Assembly: GCA_046328115.1 (NCBI GenBank)
Contig: JAXLXE010000001.1
Location: forward strand, 1,240,001-1,304,000
Source: JAXLXE01 sp046328115
Lineage (GTDB): Bacteria; Chloroflexota; UBA6077; JACCZL01
DNA length: 64,000 bases
Direction: 5' to 3'
The notes under the pieces are model-generated. The model worked only from the letters and a program-made list of their open reading frames with translations. It was not told the DNA's origin and did not search any database. Below, piece by piece: positions 18,568-27,023 of the stretch (the stretch's first letter is position 1; the number at the start of each line of letters is the position of its first letter). Position numbers and translations under genes: made by a program.

Positions 18568-20709
18568 CTACCGCGAGATCAACACCACTGAGCTGCGCCC
18601 GTTCACCCGGTACGTCGGACCGGCCACCGGCACCTCACGGCCCTGATCGGCGATGTCGCCAGGCGATGCCAGACTGGTATCAACCGCTCGGTGCCAGGCT
18701 CGACCCGAAACCGCGGGCAGATCGAACTCCAGCGCACAGTCATCCATGTTCAACATCACGTGGATGTCGGCCTCACCGCCAAACCCGCCCAGCGTGAACG
18801 CCAGCACCGCGGAGCCTGGGTCGTCCCAGCCGGGAGATCCCAGCCGACAACCGTGCCAGGTCACGTCGCGCAGGCCACGCTCGTTTGTCTCGCCCGAGAA
18901 GAATCGCGAGCGGTGGATGGCCGGGTGGTGCTTCCGGAAAGCGATCAGCCGCTGGTAGAAGCGGAGCAACGCCGACTCGGCGTGCGTGTTCTCCCAATCC
19001 ATCCAGCTCAGCGGGTTGTCCTGGCAGTACGCGTTGTTGTTGCCGCGCTGCGTCCGCCGCACCTCATCGCCGGCGGTGATCATGGGCACGCCCTGCGAGA
19101 GCATCAGGATCGTGGCGAAGTTCCGCACCTGCCGCTCGCGGAGAGCCTCTATCCGCTGGTCGTCGGTGGGTCCCTCCACGCCGCAGTTCCAGCTCAGGTT
19201 GTCGTCATTCCCGTCGCGGTTGCCCTCGCCGTTGCCCTCGTTGTGCTTCCCGTTGTAGGAGACCAGGTCGTTCAGGGTGAACCCATCGTGACAGGTCACG
19301 AAGTTCACGCTGTTGATCGGCAGGTGGCCCGTGCTCTGATAGATGTCCGAGCTCCCGGCGATCCGCGAGGCCACCGCTCCGATGAGTCCGCGATCCCCCT
19401 TCACGAACCTCCTCACGTCGTCGCGGTACTTGCCGTTCCACTCGGCCCAGCGGTACCCCGGGAAGTAGCCGATCTGGTAAAGCCCGGCCGCGTCCCACGC
19501 CTCGGCGATGATCTTGGTATCTGCCAGGTCGTCTGACAGCTCGATCTGCCATACCACCGGGGGGTGCGCCATGGGCGCTCCATCCTCGCCGCGCGCCAGG
19601 ATGGAGCCCTCGTCGAATCGGAACCCATCCACGTGCATCTCGCGGACCCAGTACTCCAGCGTATCCACGATGAACTTCTCCACGATCGGGTGGTTGCAGT
19701 TCATGGTGTTGCCGCACCCGGAGTAGTCCATGTAGTACTCGCGGTCGCTCTGCACCAGGTGGTAGTAGATGCTGTTCTCGAACCCGCGGAAGCTGATGGT
19801 AGGCCCCTGGTGGTTGCCCTCGCTGGTGTGGTTGAACACCACGTCCAGGATCACCTCGATGCCCGCCCGGTGCAGCGCCTTCACCATGTCGCGGAACTCA
19901 CGCACGTGCTCGCCCAGATCGGGTGAGACGCAGTAGCCGCTGTGCGGAGCGAAGAACCCCACGGTGCTATAGCCCCAGAAGTTCGTGAGCGGGCTGCCGT
20001 CGACCGGGTTCGTTCGGCCGATCTCAGCAGGGTCGAACTGGAACACCGGCAGCAGCTCAACCGCCGTCACGCCCAGCGACTGCAGGTACGGGATCTTCTC
20101 CACGAGTCCGCGAAACGTCCCGGGGTGGGCCACGCCAGACGTTGGTGACTTGGTGAAGCCGCCCACGTGCAGCTCGTAGACGACGGACTCGCCCATCGGA
20201 CGGTTCAGCGGCTTATCCCCCTCCCAGTCGTAGTCGGAGGTGTCGATCACCACGCCCCGCATCGAGGTCCGCAGGTTGTCCTCCGGTCCGCAGGCCGCGC
20301 CACGATCCCAAAGGTGCGTGGTCACGCCCTTCGCGTACGGGTCCAGCAGCACCTTGTTCCGATTGAACCTGAACCCCCGGTCGTGCAGCCTGTCGGGCGG
20401 GCCGTCCACCCGGTAGGCGTAGTGCACTCCGGCGCGCAGTCCTCGAACGTACGCGTGCCAGAAATGGAACGTCTTATTCACCCGGGGATCCAGGCGGATC
20501 ACCTGCATCGGCTCCGGGTCGTCGTGATCGTCAAACAGCAGCAGCTCGATCGACGTTGCGTTCTCCGAGAACACCGCGAAGTTCACACCGTGCTGATCAA
20601 CCGTGACGCCCAGCGGATGCGGCTCGCCGGGCTCGACCGTGAAGTGCGCCACCAGCGGGGAACGGCGGCGGTTCGGTCGAGCGTGGGCGTTAGCCTCCTG
20701 CGTCGTCAT
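18568..20709 (-). CDS. glgX: Glycogen debranching enzyme (GlgX/isoamylase type)
   Basis: 713 residues from ATG 20709, three bases after the DJ-1 gene stop. An ATG at 20748 (726 residues) is possible but overlaps the upstream gene by 37 bases. It has an N-terminal CBM48 (GVTVDQHGVNFAVFSENAT), a GH13 barrel with DVVFNHTSEGN, GFRFDEGSI (nucleophile Asp), IAEAWD (acid Glu) and FVTCHDG (third Asp), then a short C-terminal beta domain. It hydrolyses alpha-1,6 branches of glycogen in the cytosol. No glgA, glgB, glgC or glgP is in the window. Confidence 0.9.
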   Translation of the reverse strand: MTTQEANAHARPNRRRSPLVAHFTVEPGEPHPLGVTVDQHGVNFAVFSENATSIELLLFDDHDDPEPMQVIRLDPRVNKTFHFWHAYVRGLRAGVHYAYRVDGPPDRLHDRGFRFNRNKVLLDPYAKGVTTHLWDRGAACGPEDNLRTSMRGVVIDTSDYDWEGDKPLNRPMGESVVYELHVGGFTKSPTSGVAHPGTFRGLVEKIPYLQSLGVTAVELLPVFQFDPAEIGRTNPVDGSPLTNFWGYSTVGFFAPHSGYCVSPDLGEHVREFRDMVKALHRAGIEVILDVVFNHTSEGNHQGPTISFRGFENSIYYHLVQSDREYYMDYSGCGNTMNCNHPIVEKFIVDTLEYWVREMHVDGFRFDEGSILARGEDGAPMAHPPVVWQIELSDDLADTKIIAEAWDAAGLYQIGYFPGYRWAEWNGKYRDDVRRFVKGDRGLIGAVASRIAGSSDIYQSTGHLPINSVNFVTCHDGFTLNDLVSYNGKHNEGNGEGNRDGNDDNLSWNCGVEGPTDDQRIEALRERQVRNFATILMLSQGVPMITAGDEVRRTQRGNNNAYCQDNPLSWMDWENTHAESALLRFYQRLIAFRKHHPAIHRSRFFSGETNERGLRDVTWHGCRLGSPGWDDPGSAVLAFTLGGFGGEADIHVMLNMDDCALEFDLPAVSGRAWHRAVDTSLASPGDIADQGREVPVAGPTYRVNGRSSVVLISR

Positions 20710-20711
20710 GC

Positions 20712-21329
20712 CTACGATGCCTTCTGCAGCGGCTGGCTCGATTGCCATGATCCGTCAGACCTCCGGGCGCGCAGGCGATCCAGAATCGCCCGGGCAAAAA
20801 GGTGTGCGTGTCCCCCGCTGCGGCCGGTGATCAGGTCACCGTCCTCCACCACGTCCTGATCCACGTACGTGGCGCCGTACGCCAGCGCGTCGCCGTGGAG
20901 ATTGTTGTGGCAGGTCAGCCGGCGACCGCGGACCAGCTCCGGCATCGGCGCAGTCAGCCACAGCCCATGACAGATGATGCCCTTGATGATGTTCGGCCGC
21001 GCGAACGCTCGGCTCAGGAATCGCGTAGCGTCCGGAATCTGCGTGACGTCTTCCGTCCACCGCAGCCGATCGGACACCATGCCAGACGGCACGATCACTG
21101 CCGAGTACGTATCCAGCTCCGCGTCGTCGATCGACTCGAAGCTGTCGTGGCACTCGAACGGCGCGTGGTACTCGTGGCCCTTGAAGGTCAACGAGGGCTG
21201 GCCCCACAGCTTCGAGACGAACCGAGCATCGATGCCCTCTTCCGCGAAGCGATAGTGGTAGTACCAGATCTCGTGCTCGTAGAAATCGCTCTCCATCAGG
21301 ATCGCGACCTTAGCACCCGCTAGATCCAT
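20712..21329 (-). CDS. DJ-1/PfpI family protein (copy A)
   Basis: 205 residues from ATG 21329, chosen for GGAGG 10 bases upstream; a GTG 42 bases earlier overlaps the ThDP gene. It has a Rossmann-like DJ-1/PfpI fold with an acidic residue in ESDFYEHEIW and the nucleophile-elbow Cys in IIKGIICHGLWL, the classical C-H-G arrangement. Family members are glyoxalases, deglycases, hydratases or amidases. It directly follows the ThDP enzyme (29-base gap), so it may act on the aldehyde or keto compound that enzyme produces. Its second paralogue lies on the other side of the ThDP gene. Confidence 0.78.
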   Translation of the reverse strand: MDLAGAKVAILMESDFYEHEIWYYHYRFAEEGIDARFVSKLWGQPSLTFKGHEYHAPFECHDSFESIDDAELDTYSAVIVPSGMVSDRLRWTEDVTQIPDATRFLSRAFARPNIIKGIICHGLWLTAPMPELVRGRRLTCHNNLHGDALAYGATYVDQDVVEDGDLITGRSGGHAHLFARAILDRLRARRSDGSWQSSQPLQKAS

Positions 21330-21358
21330 CGGTCTGCTTCCTCCAGCCCCTCCGCGGC

Positions 21359-23062
21359 CTACTGGCCGCACCTCACGCCGATAAGCTCCGGATGCACGTC
21401 CCCCTCCAGCACCACGTCCAGCAGGAACGGCCCATCGTGAGCGAGCGCCTGCTCGATGGCCGGTACGATCTCCGCCGCCGTGGCCACCCGCCGCGCCGCT
21501 ACGCCCAGGCCCCGGGCAACCGAGGCAAACTCGAGGTCCGGCTTGGACAGGTCAAAGCTCAGCGGAAAGTCCCGCCCGGTCACTCCGAGCTCGCCCCAGT
21601 AGTGGCTGATGTTGGCCTGCAGCAACCGATACGAGCGGTTGTTGCAGACCACGTACTTCACCTTCAGGTTATGTCGAGCCGCCGACCACAGCGCCTGGAT
21701 GGTGTACATCCCACCGCCATCGCCAGAGATCGCCAGCACCGTCTGATCCGGCCGGGCTGCCTGGACGCCAAGCCCGCTGGCAAACGCAACGCCCAGCGAG
21801 CCGCCCCGGGTCTGGAAGAAGCTCCCAGGCTCCGTCGGCGGCAGGTAGCGCGTGAGCGCGGGCGAGTTGGTCAGGCCCTCGTCGAACACCACGGTGTCCG
21901 ACGGTAGCCGTGGCGCAAGCTCCCGCATGAACCGGTCAAAGTGGAGCGGCTCCGCATCACCGCGTGCCGCGTCCGCCGCCAGCTCGCGCGCCCGCTGGTC
22001 CGCCTTCTCGCGCCCCAGCATCGTCATGCGCTCCCGCGCACACTCGCGGACGCCGCCGCTCAATCGAGACTCCAGCGCATCCGCCAGCGCCGCCAGCGAG
22101 ACCTTTGGGTCGCTCACGATCCCCAGGTCCACCGGGTGGTTCTTGCCGATCTCGTACGCGTTCAGGTCAATGTGGATCGACCGCGCCCCAGACGCCCAGA
22201 TGGGCCCAAGCTCCGGAAACACCTCCGGCAGCATGTAGGTGCCGCAGATCAGATTCACATCGCCGGACCGGGTGATCGGCAGGCTCTGGCTTCCGAACAT
22301 GTGTCCCGTCTGCCCACGGTACAGCGGGTGCTCGTACGACATGTTCAGCTCGCCGCTGTCCACGCCCCACACGTCCGCCCCCAGCAGCTCCGCCACACGC
22401 GCCAGCTCAGCCTGGGCGCCGGACGCCGCGATGCCGTCACCCACGTAGATGACCGGCGTGGCGGCTGACGCCAGCATGTCCGCGGCCTCCGCGATGGCTC
22501 CGCCACTCGGCTGCACTCTGGTACAGGGCACGCTCGTCGGTACAACCGCCTCCGGGCAGACCTCGTCCATGACGTCCTGAGGCAGGCACACGTACACCGG
22601 ACCCATCGGCGGCGTGGCCGCGATCTTGATCGCCCGCCGCAACACGCGGAGCACCGACGTGGGGTGCATCACCATGGTGGACCACTTGGTCACCGGCCTG
22701 GCCATACTCACCAGGTCGGCCGACATCTGCGCGTCCGCCGCCAGGTACTTCACGCCAGCGTCCCCGCCGATCACCACGATCGGCGCGTGGCCCCGCATGG
22801 CCTGGTACATCGCGCCTATCGCGTTCCCCAGGCCGGGCGAGCTGTGGATCTGGGCAATCGCGGGCCGCCGTGCCGCCCGGGCGTACCCATCCGCGGCCAT
22901 GATCGCCACGGATTCGTGCAGCGTCAGGACGTAATTGATCTGGGGAAAGTCCGTCAGCGCGTCCAGAAAGCCCTGCTCCACCGTGCCCGGATTCCCGAAC
23001 ATGTGGGTCACGCCATCTGCGACGAGCTGCTCCATCATCGCGTAGTGGCCGTTGCGTGTCAT
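21359..23062 (-). CDS. ThDP-dependent enzyme, benzoylformate decarboxylase/acetolactate synthase-like
   Basis: 567 residues from ATG 23062 (GAGG 7 bases upstream; an upstream GTG is the alternative). The N-terminal PYR domain has HMFGNPGTVEQ and the cofactor Glu in LHESVAIMAADGYARA. IHSSPGLGNAIGAM matches the active-site His region of benzoylformate decarboxylase. A central Rossmann domain follows, and the C-terminal PP domain has the Mg-ThDP motif GDGGGMYTIQALWSAARHN...VCNN. It most likely decarboxylates or ligates a 2-keto acid, with no FAD role inferred. Flanking DJ-1 genes, an EthD gene and an isomerase gene point to degradation of an aromatic or keto-acid compound. Confidence 0.82.
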   Translation of the reverse strand: MTRNGHYAMMEQLVADGVTHMFGNPGTVEQGFLDALTDFPQINYVLTLHESVAIMAADGYARAARRPAIAQIHSSPGLGNAIGAMYQAMRGHAPIVVIGGDAGVKYLAADAQMSADLVSMARPVTKWSTMVMHPTSVLRVLRRAIKIAATPPMGPVYVCLPQDVMDEVCPEAVVPTSVPCTRVQPSGGAIAEAADMLASAATPVIYVGDGIAASGAQAELARVAELLGADVWGVDSGELNMSYEHPLYRGQTGHMFGSQSLPITRSGDVNLICGTYMLPEVFPELGPIWASGARSIHIDLNAYEIGKNHPVDLGIVSDPKVSLAALADALESRLSGGVRECARERMTMLGREKADQRARELAADAARGDAEPLHFDRFMRELAPRLPSDTVVFDEGLTNSPALTRYLPPTEPGSFFQTRGGSLGVAFASGLGVQAARPDQTVLAISGDGGGMYTIQALWSAARHNLKVKYVVCNNRSYRLLQANISHYWGELGVTGRDFPLSFDLSKPDLEFASVARGLGVAARRVATAAEIVPAIEQALAHDGPFLLDVVLEGDVHPELIGVRCGQ

Positions 23063-23090
23063 CGCCGTGCCTCGGTGCGCCACGCCCCGC

Positions 23091-23921
23091 TCACCAGCCG
23101 TACCGCGTCAGGCCGTTGTCCAGGACGTTCACCACCTGATCGCCAAACTCGTGCGAGCACTGGAGCGAGCGGGCGGTAATAAAGGGATAGTCCACGATCA
23201 CCGAGGTGGCCTTGCCAAAATTCCCATGGAACGCGCCCTTGGGCCCCACGGCGTCCCGCAGGATGTACTCCAGCACGTACGGCGGCGGCCCCATGTTCAG
23301 GTCCGTGCCCACAAAGCCGGTCCCGTCGTGGTAGTCGTACTCAATGCAGTGCCCGGCCACGTGCTTGCCCTCGATGATCGACTTGCGCTCGTTGAAGTCG
23401 CGCGCGAAGACCAGGGTGGCCACGCCGTAGCAGATCGCGGAGATCGGCTTCTTTGCGTCCCAGAATCCCAGCACCAGATCGTGGACGCGCTGGTTGTTCA
23501 CCATGTCCAAAATCGGTCCGCTGCCGCCCACCAGGAGCACCGCGTCGTACGCCGCCACCGCCTTGCGCTGGGCGCACTTGCGCTGCTCATAGTACGCCTC
23601 GAGCTGGCGCAGAAAGTTGGGTGAGGAGTAGTACGGTCGCTCCGGAAACAGCGCCGCCAGGCTCTGGGTGGCGTCTAGGCGATTGGTCTTCTCGAAGGCC
23701 AGTACCATCTCCGCGTCGCTCTTGGTGGTGACGCAGACCCCCAGCGGCGGATCCATGTAGGTGGTGTCGTGGCTCGGCGGCAGCACCGGCGAGCGCTTGC
23801 CCTTGGGCGTGACGAAGTCAAATGAGTAGCCGGCCGCCTCGAGCTTGGCCAGCGGGCCCACCAGCTCAATGCCCCAGTACCCCCACTCGGACATCACTGC
23901 CAGGATCTTCTTGGTTGCCAT
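23091..23921 (-). CDS. DJ-1/PfpI family protein (copy B, long form)
   Basis: 276 residues, longer than the usual 180-230 because of inserts around residues 50-110 (KGKRSPVLPP and the Tyr-rich region). The nucleophile elbow reads ISAICYGVATLV, with Cys followed by Tyr instead of the His seen in copy A, as in the larger DJ-1 members of the Hsp31/glyoxalase III kind. A conserved acidic residue is expected near the start (MSEWGYWGIELVGP). It ends 29 bases before the ThDP gene. Substrate unknown. Confidence 0.75.
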   Translation of the reverse strand: MATKKILAVMSEWGYWGIELVGPLAKLEAAGYSFDFVTPKGKRSPVLPPSHDTTYMDPPLGVCVTTKSDAEMVLAFEKTNRLDATQSLAALFPERPYYSSPNFLRQLEAYYEQRKCAQRKAVAAYDAVLLVGGSGPILDMVNNQRVHDLVLGFWDAKKPISAICYGVATLVFARDFNERKSIIEGKHVAGHCIEYDYHDGTGFVGTDLNMGPPPYVLEYILRDAVGPKGAFHGNFGKATSVIVDYPFITARSLQCSHEFGDQVVNVLDNGLTRYGW

Positions 23922-23960
23922 GAGTCCGTTCCCTCTCTCGTGTCGGTCCAGCGCCTGAGA

Positions 23961-24674
23961 TCAGGCGGCGTAGGCCCGCGCGGCCGGTCCGATGATCCAG
24001 TGCTCCCGCGTCAGCATGTGAAACACGTAGCGCGGCTCGAAGATCGAGTGGTGGTCGCTCGGGATGAGCAACCCCTTACTGCCGGCGTCCCGCGCCACGG
24101 CGTCCGCCGCCGCCTGGTTGGCAAACCAGTAGTGCGCCACTGAGTCAAATCGCGGCTCCCCCACCGCGTACCAGGAGTCCCGCGTGAAGCACAGCTCGTG
24201 CCGCAGCACTCCGGACACCTTCGCCGCCCGAGGAGCGTGGCCGTTGGCGTGCGCCTCCCGATACGCGGCCACACCCAGGCCCTGCGCCCGCTTGTGGAGC
24301 ACCATCAGCTTCACGCCGCCGGCCGGCGCCGTCTCGCCCATCTGGTCGCTGATCACCTGCGAGTCGCAGTCCAGCACCAGCGTGTTCCAGAAGGCGGCCC
24401 ACTTCGGCTCGTCCAGCCTGGCACCTTGGAGGAACTCCGGGGTCTGCAGCGAGGCAAGCTGCTCCGCCTCGTTGGCCAGCCAGATCTCCGCCACGCCGCT
24501 CCAGATCGGGGAGCCGGTTTCGCCGGCCCAGTCCAGCCGCATGTCCAGCTTGTACTTGCGGATCTGGGGGATCCGGCTGGCGTAGCGGACCGCGTGCTCC
24601 TCCAGCCAGTAGCGCTGGAACTCTGCCTCGGTCATCCCCGGCTTCGGGGACGCGTAGATGTGTTGGTGGATCAT
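23961..24674 (-). CDS. EthD-domain protein (two-repeat dimeric alpha-beta barrel)
   Basis: 237 residues; GAGG 7 bases before the ATG. The N-terminal half has the EthD pattern FQRYWLEEHAVRYASRIPQI, and the C-terminal half repeats it more weakly (YREAHANGHAPRAAKVSGV ... YWFANQAAADA). This is the same duplicated arrangement as the protein at 221-871, but in a different sequence. EthD-like proteins are auxiliary or isomerase-like factors of ether and ring degradation. It starts nine bases after the isomerase-like gene, so the two are surely co-transcribed. Confidence 0.72.
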   Translation of the reverse strand: MIHQHIYASPKPGMTEAEFQRYWLEEHAVRYASRIPQIRKYKLDMRLDWAGETGSPIWSGVAEIWLANEAEQLASLQTPEFLQGARLDEPKWAAFWNTLVLDCDSQVISDQMGETAPAGGVKLMVLHKRAQGLGVAAYREAHANGHAPRAAKVSGVLRHELCFTRDSWYAVGEPRFDSVAHYWFANQAAADAVARDAGSKGLLIPSDHHSIFEPRYVFHMLTREHWIIGPAARAYAA

Positions 24675-24683
24675 CGCCGCGCC

Positions 24684-24992
24684 TCAGACCTTGTAGTGCT
24701 TCTTGACGTCTTCGGCAAAGCCCAGGTAGTCGCGCAGCGGCCAGATCTGCTCGAACTCCAGATACTCCCGCATGGGCAGGCGGCCCAGCGCCGTGCGGTC
24801 CAGCTCCTCCGCGGAGGGCAGATCCACGACGGCGATCACACGCTTCTGCGCCGCGACCTTCCAGATCCCCACGACCATGCCGGACTCAATGGTCTCCTTG
24901 GCCGTCTCGGTCTCCTTGGACTCAACGTCCCAGAGCTCCTCCAGGCTGAGCCGACCCTCGTAGTTCCAGCGCATCTGAACGTAGAACAGCAT
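24684..24992 (-). CDS. Muconolactone delta-isomerase-like protein
   Basis: 102 residues; GGAGGAGAGG precedes the ATG. It resembles the MIase (CatC) family: MLFYVQMRW at the start, a central VDLPSAEELDRTALGRLP that matches the SNDELH...LSGLP region, and a conserved aromatic/Pro end (EFEQIWPLRDY). CatC moves the lactone double bond in the ortho-cleavage (beta-ketoadipate) pathway. Here no catA or catB is nearby, so the actual substrate may be another lactone or a polyketide-like ring, with the EthD and ThDP enzymes acting next. Confidence 0.7.
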   Translation of the reverse strand: MLFYVQMRWNYEGRLSLEELWDVESKETETAKETIESGMVVGIWKVAAQKRVIAVVDLPSAEELDRTALGRLPMREYLEFEQIWPLRDYLGFAEDVKKHYKV

Positions 24993-25067
24993 GACCCTCT
25001 CCTCCGTGTAGCCTTCGCTGATTTCGGCGACTTTCGGCAGTCGCCTGACGGTTTCGCGTTACCAGAC

Positions 25068-26156
25068 CTAGCTGGCAGCCTTGCGGCTCGCATTGGGCGC
25101 GCGCCGCGTCTGGGCGGTGCGCTGTGCGATCTCCAGCGTGAGCGGGTGCTCCGCCCCCAGTACGTCACGCGCCAGATCCACTGGCAGCTTGGCGTCGTGT
25201 CCGCGCGCATCCAGGCGAGCCCCCGCCTTCACCAGGATCTCCGCGCACTCCACGTACCCGTGCCACAGCGCGTCGTGCAGGCTCGAGTACCCGTTCGTGC
25301 CGCCCTGGTAGTTGATGTCGATGCCGGGGTGTGCCACCAGCAGCCGTGCGATGTCCGCGTGGCCGTTGTAGACCGCCTTGTGCAGCGGCACCGCCTGAAA
25401 GCTCGGCTCCACGGCGTTCACGTCCGCACCCGCCGCCAGTAACGTCGCGACGATCTCCGGCGTCCCGTCGCGCGAGGCCACGTGCAGCGCCGTGTGCCCG
25501 TCGTTGAACCCGTTCACAAGCGGAAAACGCTGGTCAATCGGGAACCCGGAGCTTAATGCGGCCTGGACCGCTGCGAGATCCTTCGCCACCACCGCCGCCA
25601 TCAGTAGGTGTCCGGCCACCTGAGCCTGATCTGCCTGCCGGCGCGCCTGCACCATCGCGTCCGCCGCGATTAGCAGGTCCTTGCCCAGCACGTTCACGTT
25701 CAGCTCGTAGGCCAGGTGCTCCAGCAGCGAGAAGCCGTAATGCGTGGTCAGATTGAGCGTGGCCCCGTGCTGGAGCAGGTATCGAACGATCTCCGGCCAC
25801 TTGAACCAGAGCGCGTCCATCAGGGGCGTGTGGCCGGTAGTCGGCGCCACGGCGTCCACGAACGCCCCAGCCTCAACGAGCCGCCGCACCACCCCGAGGC
25901 TCCCGCCCTGGCAGGCCTTGTGCAGCACCGACGCTCCGGCGCGGCTGTCAGCGGCAAACACGTCCGCGCCCGCCTTCAGCAGCGCCGCGGTCATCCGCTC
26001 GTTGCCGCGACCAGCGGCGATCATCAACACGGTCAGCCCTGACGCCGCGTCCCGCGCCCGCGCGTCCGCGCCCATCGCTAGCAGCTCACCAACCAGCGAG
26101 CCATCGCCATCCCACGCGGCCCTAATCAGCGCCGCGTCCGGATCATGCACCGACAC
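25068..26156 (-). CDS. Ankyrin-repeat protein
   Basis: 362 residues from GTG 26156, chosen because GGAGG lies 8 bases upstream; another GTG three codons earlier sits inside that ribosome site. It has seven or so ankyrin units of about 33 residues, for example GLTVLMIAAGRGNERMTAAL, GHTPLMDALWFKWPEIVRYL and GHTALHVASRDGTPEIVATL. A less repetitive 60-residue stretch near residues 160-215 splits them into two blocks. No signal peptide or membrane helix, so it is probably a cytosolic protein-binding scaffold. It is unusual inside a catabolic operon. Confidence 0.85.
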   Translation of the reverse strand: MSVHDPDAALIRAAWDGDGSLVGELLAMGADARARDAASGLTVLMIAAGRGNERMTAALLKAGADVFAADSRAGASVLHKACQGGSLGVVRRLVEAGAFVDAVAPTTGHTPLMDALWFKWPEIVRYLLQHGATLNLTTHYGFSLLEHLAYELNVNVLGKDLLIAADAMVQARRQADQAQVAGHLLMAAVVAKDLAAVQAALSSGFPIDQRFPLVNGFNDGHTALHVASRDGTPEIVATLLAAGADVNAVEPSFQAVPLHKAVYNGHADIARLLVAHPGIDINYQGGTNGYSSLHDALWHGYVECAEILVKAGARLDARGHDAKLPVDLARDVLGAEHPLTLEIAQRTAQTRRAPNASRKAAS

Positions 26157-26190
26157 GTTCTCCACCTCCGCGGTTACCCTCGCGTTCGAC

Positions 26191-26604
26191 TCAGGCCGTT
26201 CTCAGCGCACGCACTTCAGGGTTGGGATCAAAGTAAGATCGCCACCAGACGATCCGACCGTCCGCGTCGAACCTGAAGTGGTGCGCCGCCTCGATCTCGA
26301 ACTCGCGGCCGGTCGACTTCACCCGTTCCCGCGTCCACATCAGCGCCCAGCCACGATCGCCACTGACGCCGAAGTCGGTCACGCTCAACGCCACCGTCTC
26401 CACGATCTCGTTCCGCAGCTCAAACGCGTGGAGCACGTCCGCCTTTCCCACGTGGGTGCCCACGTACGGGATGATCGCGTCGTCCTCATCCAGCGGGGTG
26501 ATGAACGTCACGCCGTCCGCCAGGCCGTCCACAACGGTCCGCCCGTCCCCATCGCGAAGCGCCGCCAGCCAGGTCGCGAGTCGCTCGCCGACCGCGACCG
26601 TCAC
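26191..26604 (-). CDS. NTF2/SnoaL-like protein (copy 2)
   Basis: 137 residues; the GTG start overlaps the upstream NTF2-like gene stop (GTGA). It has a cone-shaped NTF2-like fold with a central IIPYVGTHVGKADVLHAF and the closing strands EFEIEAAHHFRFDADGRIVWWRSYFDP. Related proteins are small cyclases, isomerases or dehydratases (SnoaL, ketosteroid isomerase type) or ligand binders. It is a paralogue of the next gene (shared PYVGT/WIGTYVG and SYxDPxP motifs). Confidence 0.75.
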   Translation of the reverse strand: MTVAVGERLATWLAALRDGDGRTVVDGLADGVTFITPLDEDDAIIPYVGTHVGKADVLHAFELRNEIVETVALSVTDFGVSGDRGWALMWTRERVKSTGREFEIEAAHHFRFDADGRIVWWRSYFDPNPEVRALRTA

Positions 26605-27023
26605 GCCGCGCCCTTGATTGCCCGCAGAATCGGCGACGGATCCGTGTACGATTTCCAGCGGACGATCTTCCCGTCGCGGATCGTCAGGTGTTGGATGAAC
26701 TCAATCTCGAACGCCTGCCCGGTCGCCCGAACCACGGAGCGCTCACAGACGATGCCTATGGCATCCTCGCCGTCCACGATCAGCTTGTCCAGCGATTCTC
26801 GCTGAACATCGGCCACACCCAGGAACGTCTTGAGCGACTCCATCACGGCACCGCGGCCAACGTACGTGCCGATCCACGGCATGGCGTCGTTGTAGCCCGG
26901 CACCACGGAGTAGTTGATCCACTCAACGTCTGGCGCCAGGAGGTCGGCCGCCTCGTCGAATCGGCCGTTGCTCAGCGCGTCAAACCAGTGCGCCGCTACC
27001 TTGCGTGTAGACCCAGATCCCAC
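26601..27023 (-). CDS. NTF2/SnoaL-like protein (copy 1)
   Basis: 140 residues from GTG 27023. This start is chosen because GGAGG lies 7 bases upstream and because the frame before it looks random. NTF2-like fold with MPWIGTYVGRGAVMESLKTF and EFIQHLTIRDGKIVRWKSY. It is the first gene of the putative degradation operon, which reads on through ankyrin, isomerase, EthD, DJ-1, ThDP and DJ-1 genes. Role probably ring isomerisation, dehydration or ligand binding; the substrate is not predictable. Confidence 0.75.
   Translation of the reverse strand: MGSGSTRKVAAHWFDALSNGRFDEAADLLAPDVEWINYSVVPGYNDAMPWIGTYVGRGAVMESLKTFLGVADVQRESLDKLIVDGEDAIGIVCERSVVRATGQAFEIEFIQHLTIRDGKIVRWKSYTDPSPILRAIKGAA

Noticed and set aside
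16970..18646. 558-codon open frame antisense to the AGE-STAS gene
   Set aside because: No recognisable domain, and the minus strand encodes a well-supported AGE/STAS protein with a perfect ribosome site.
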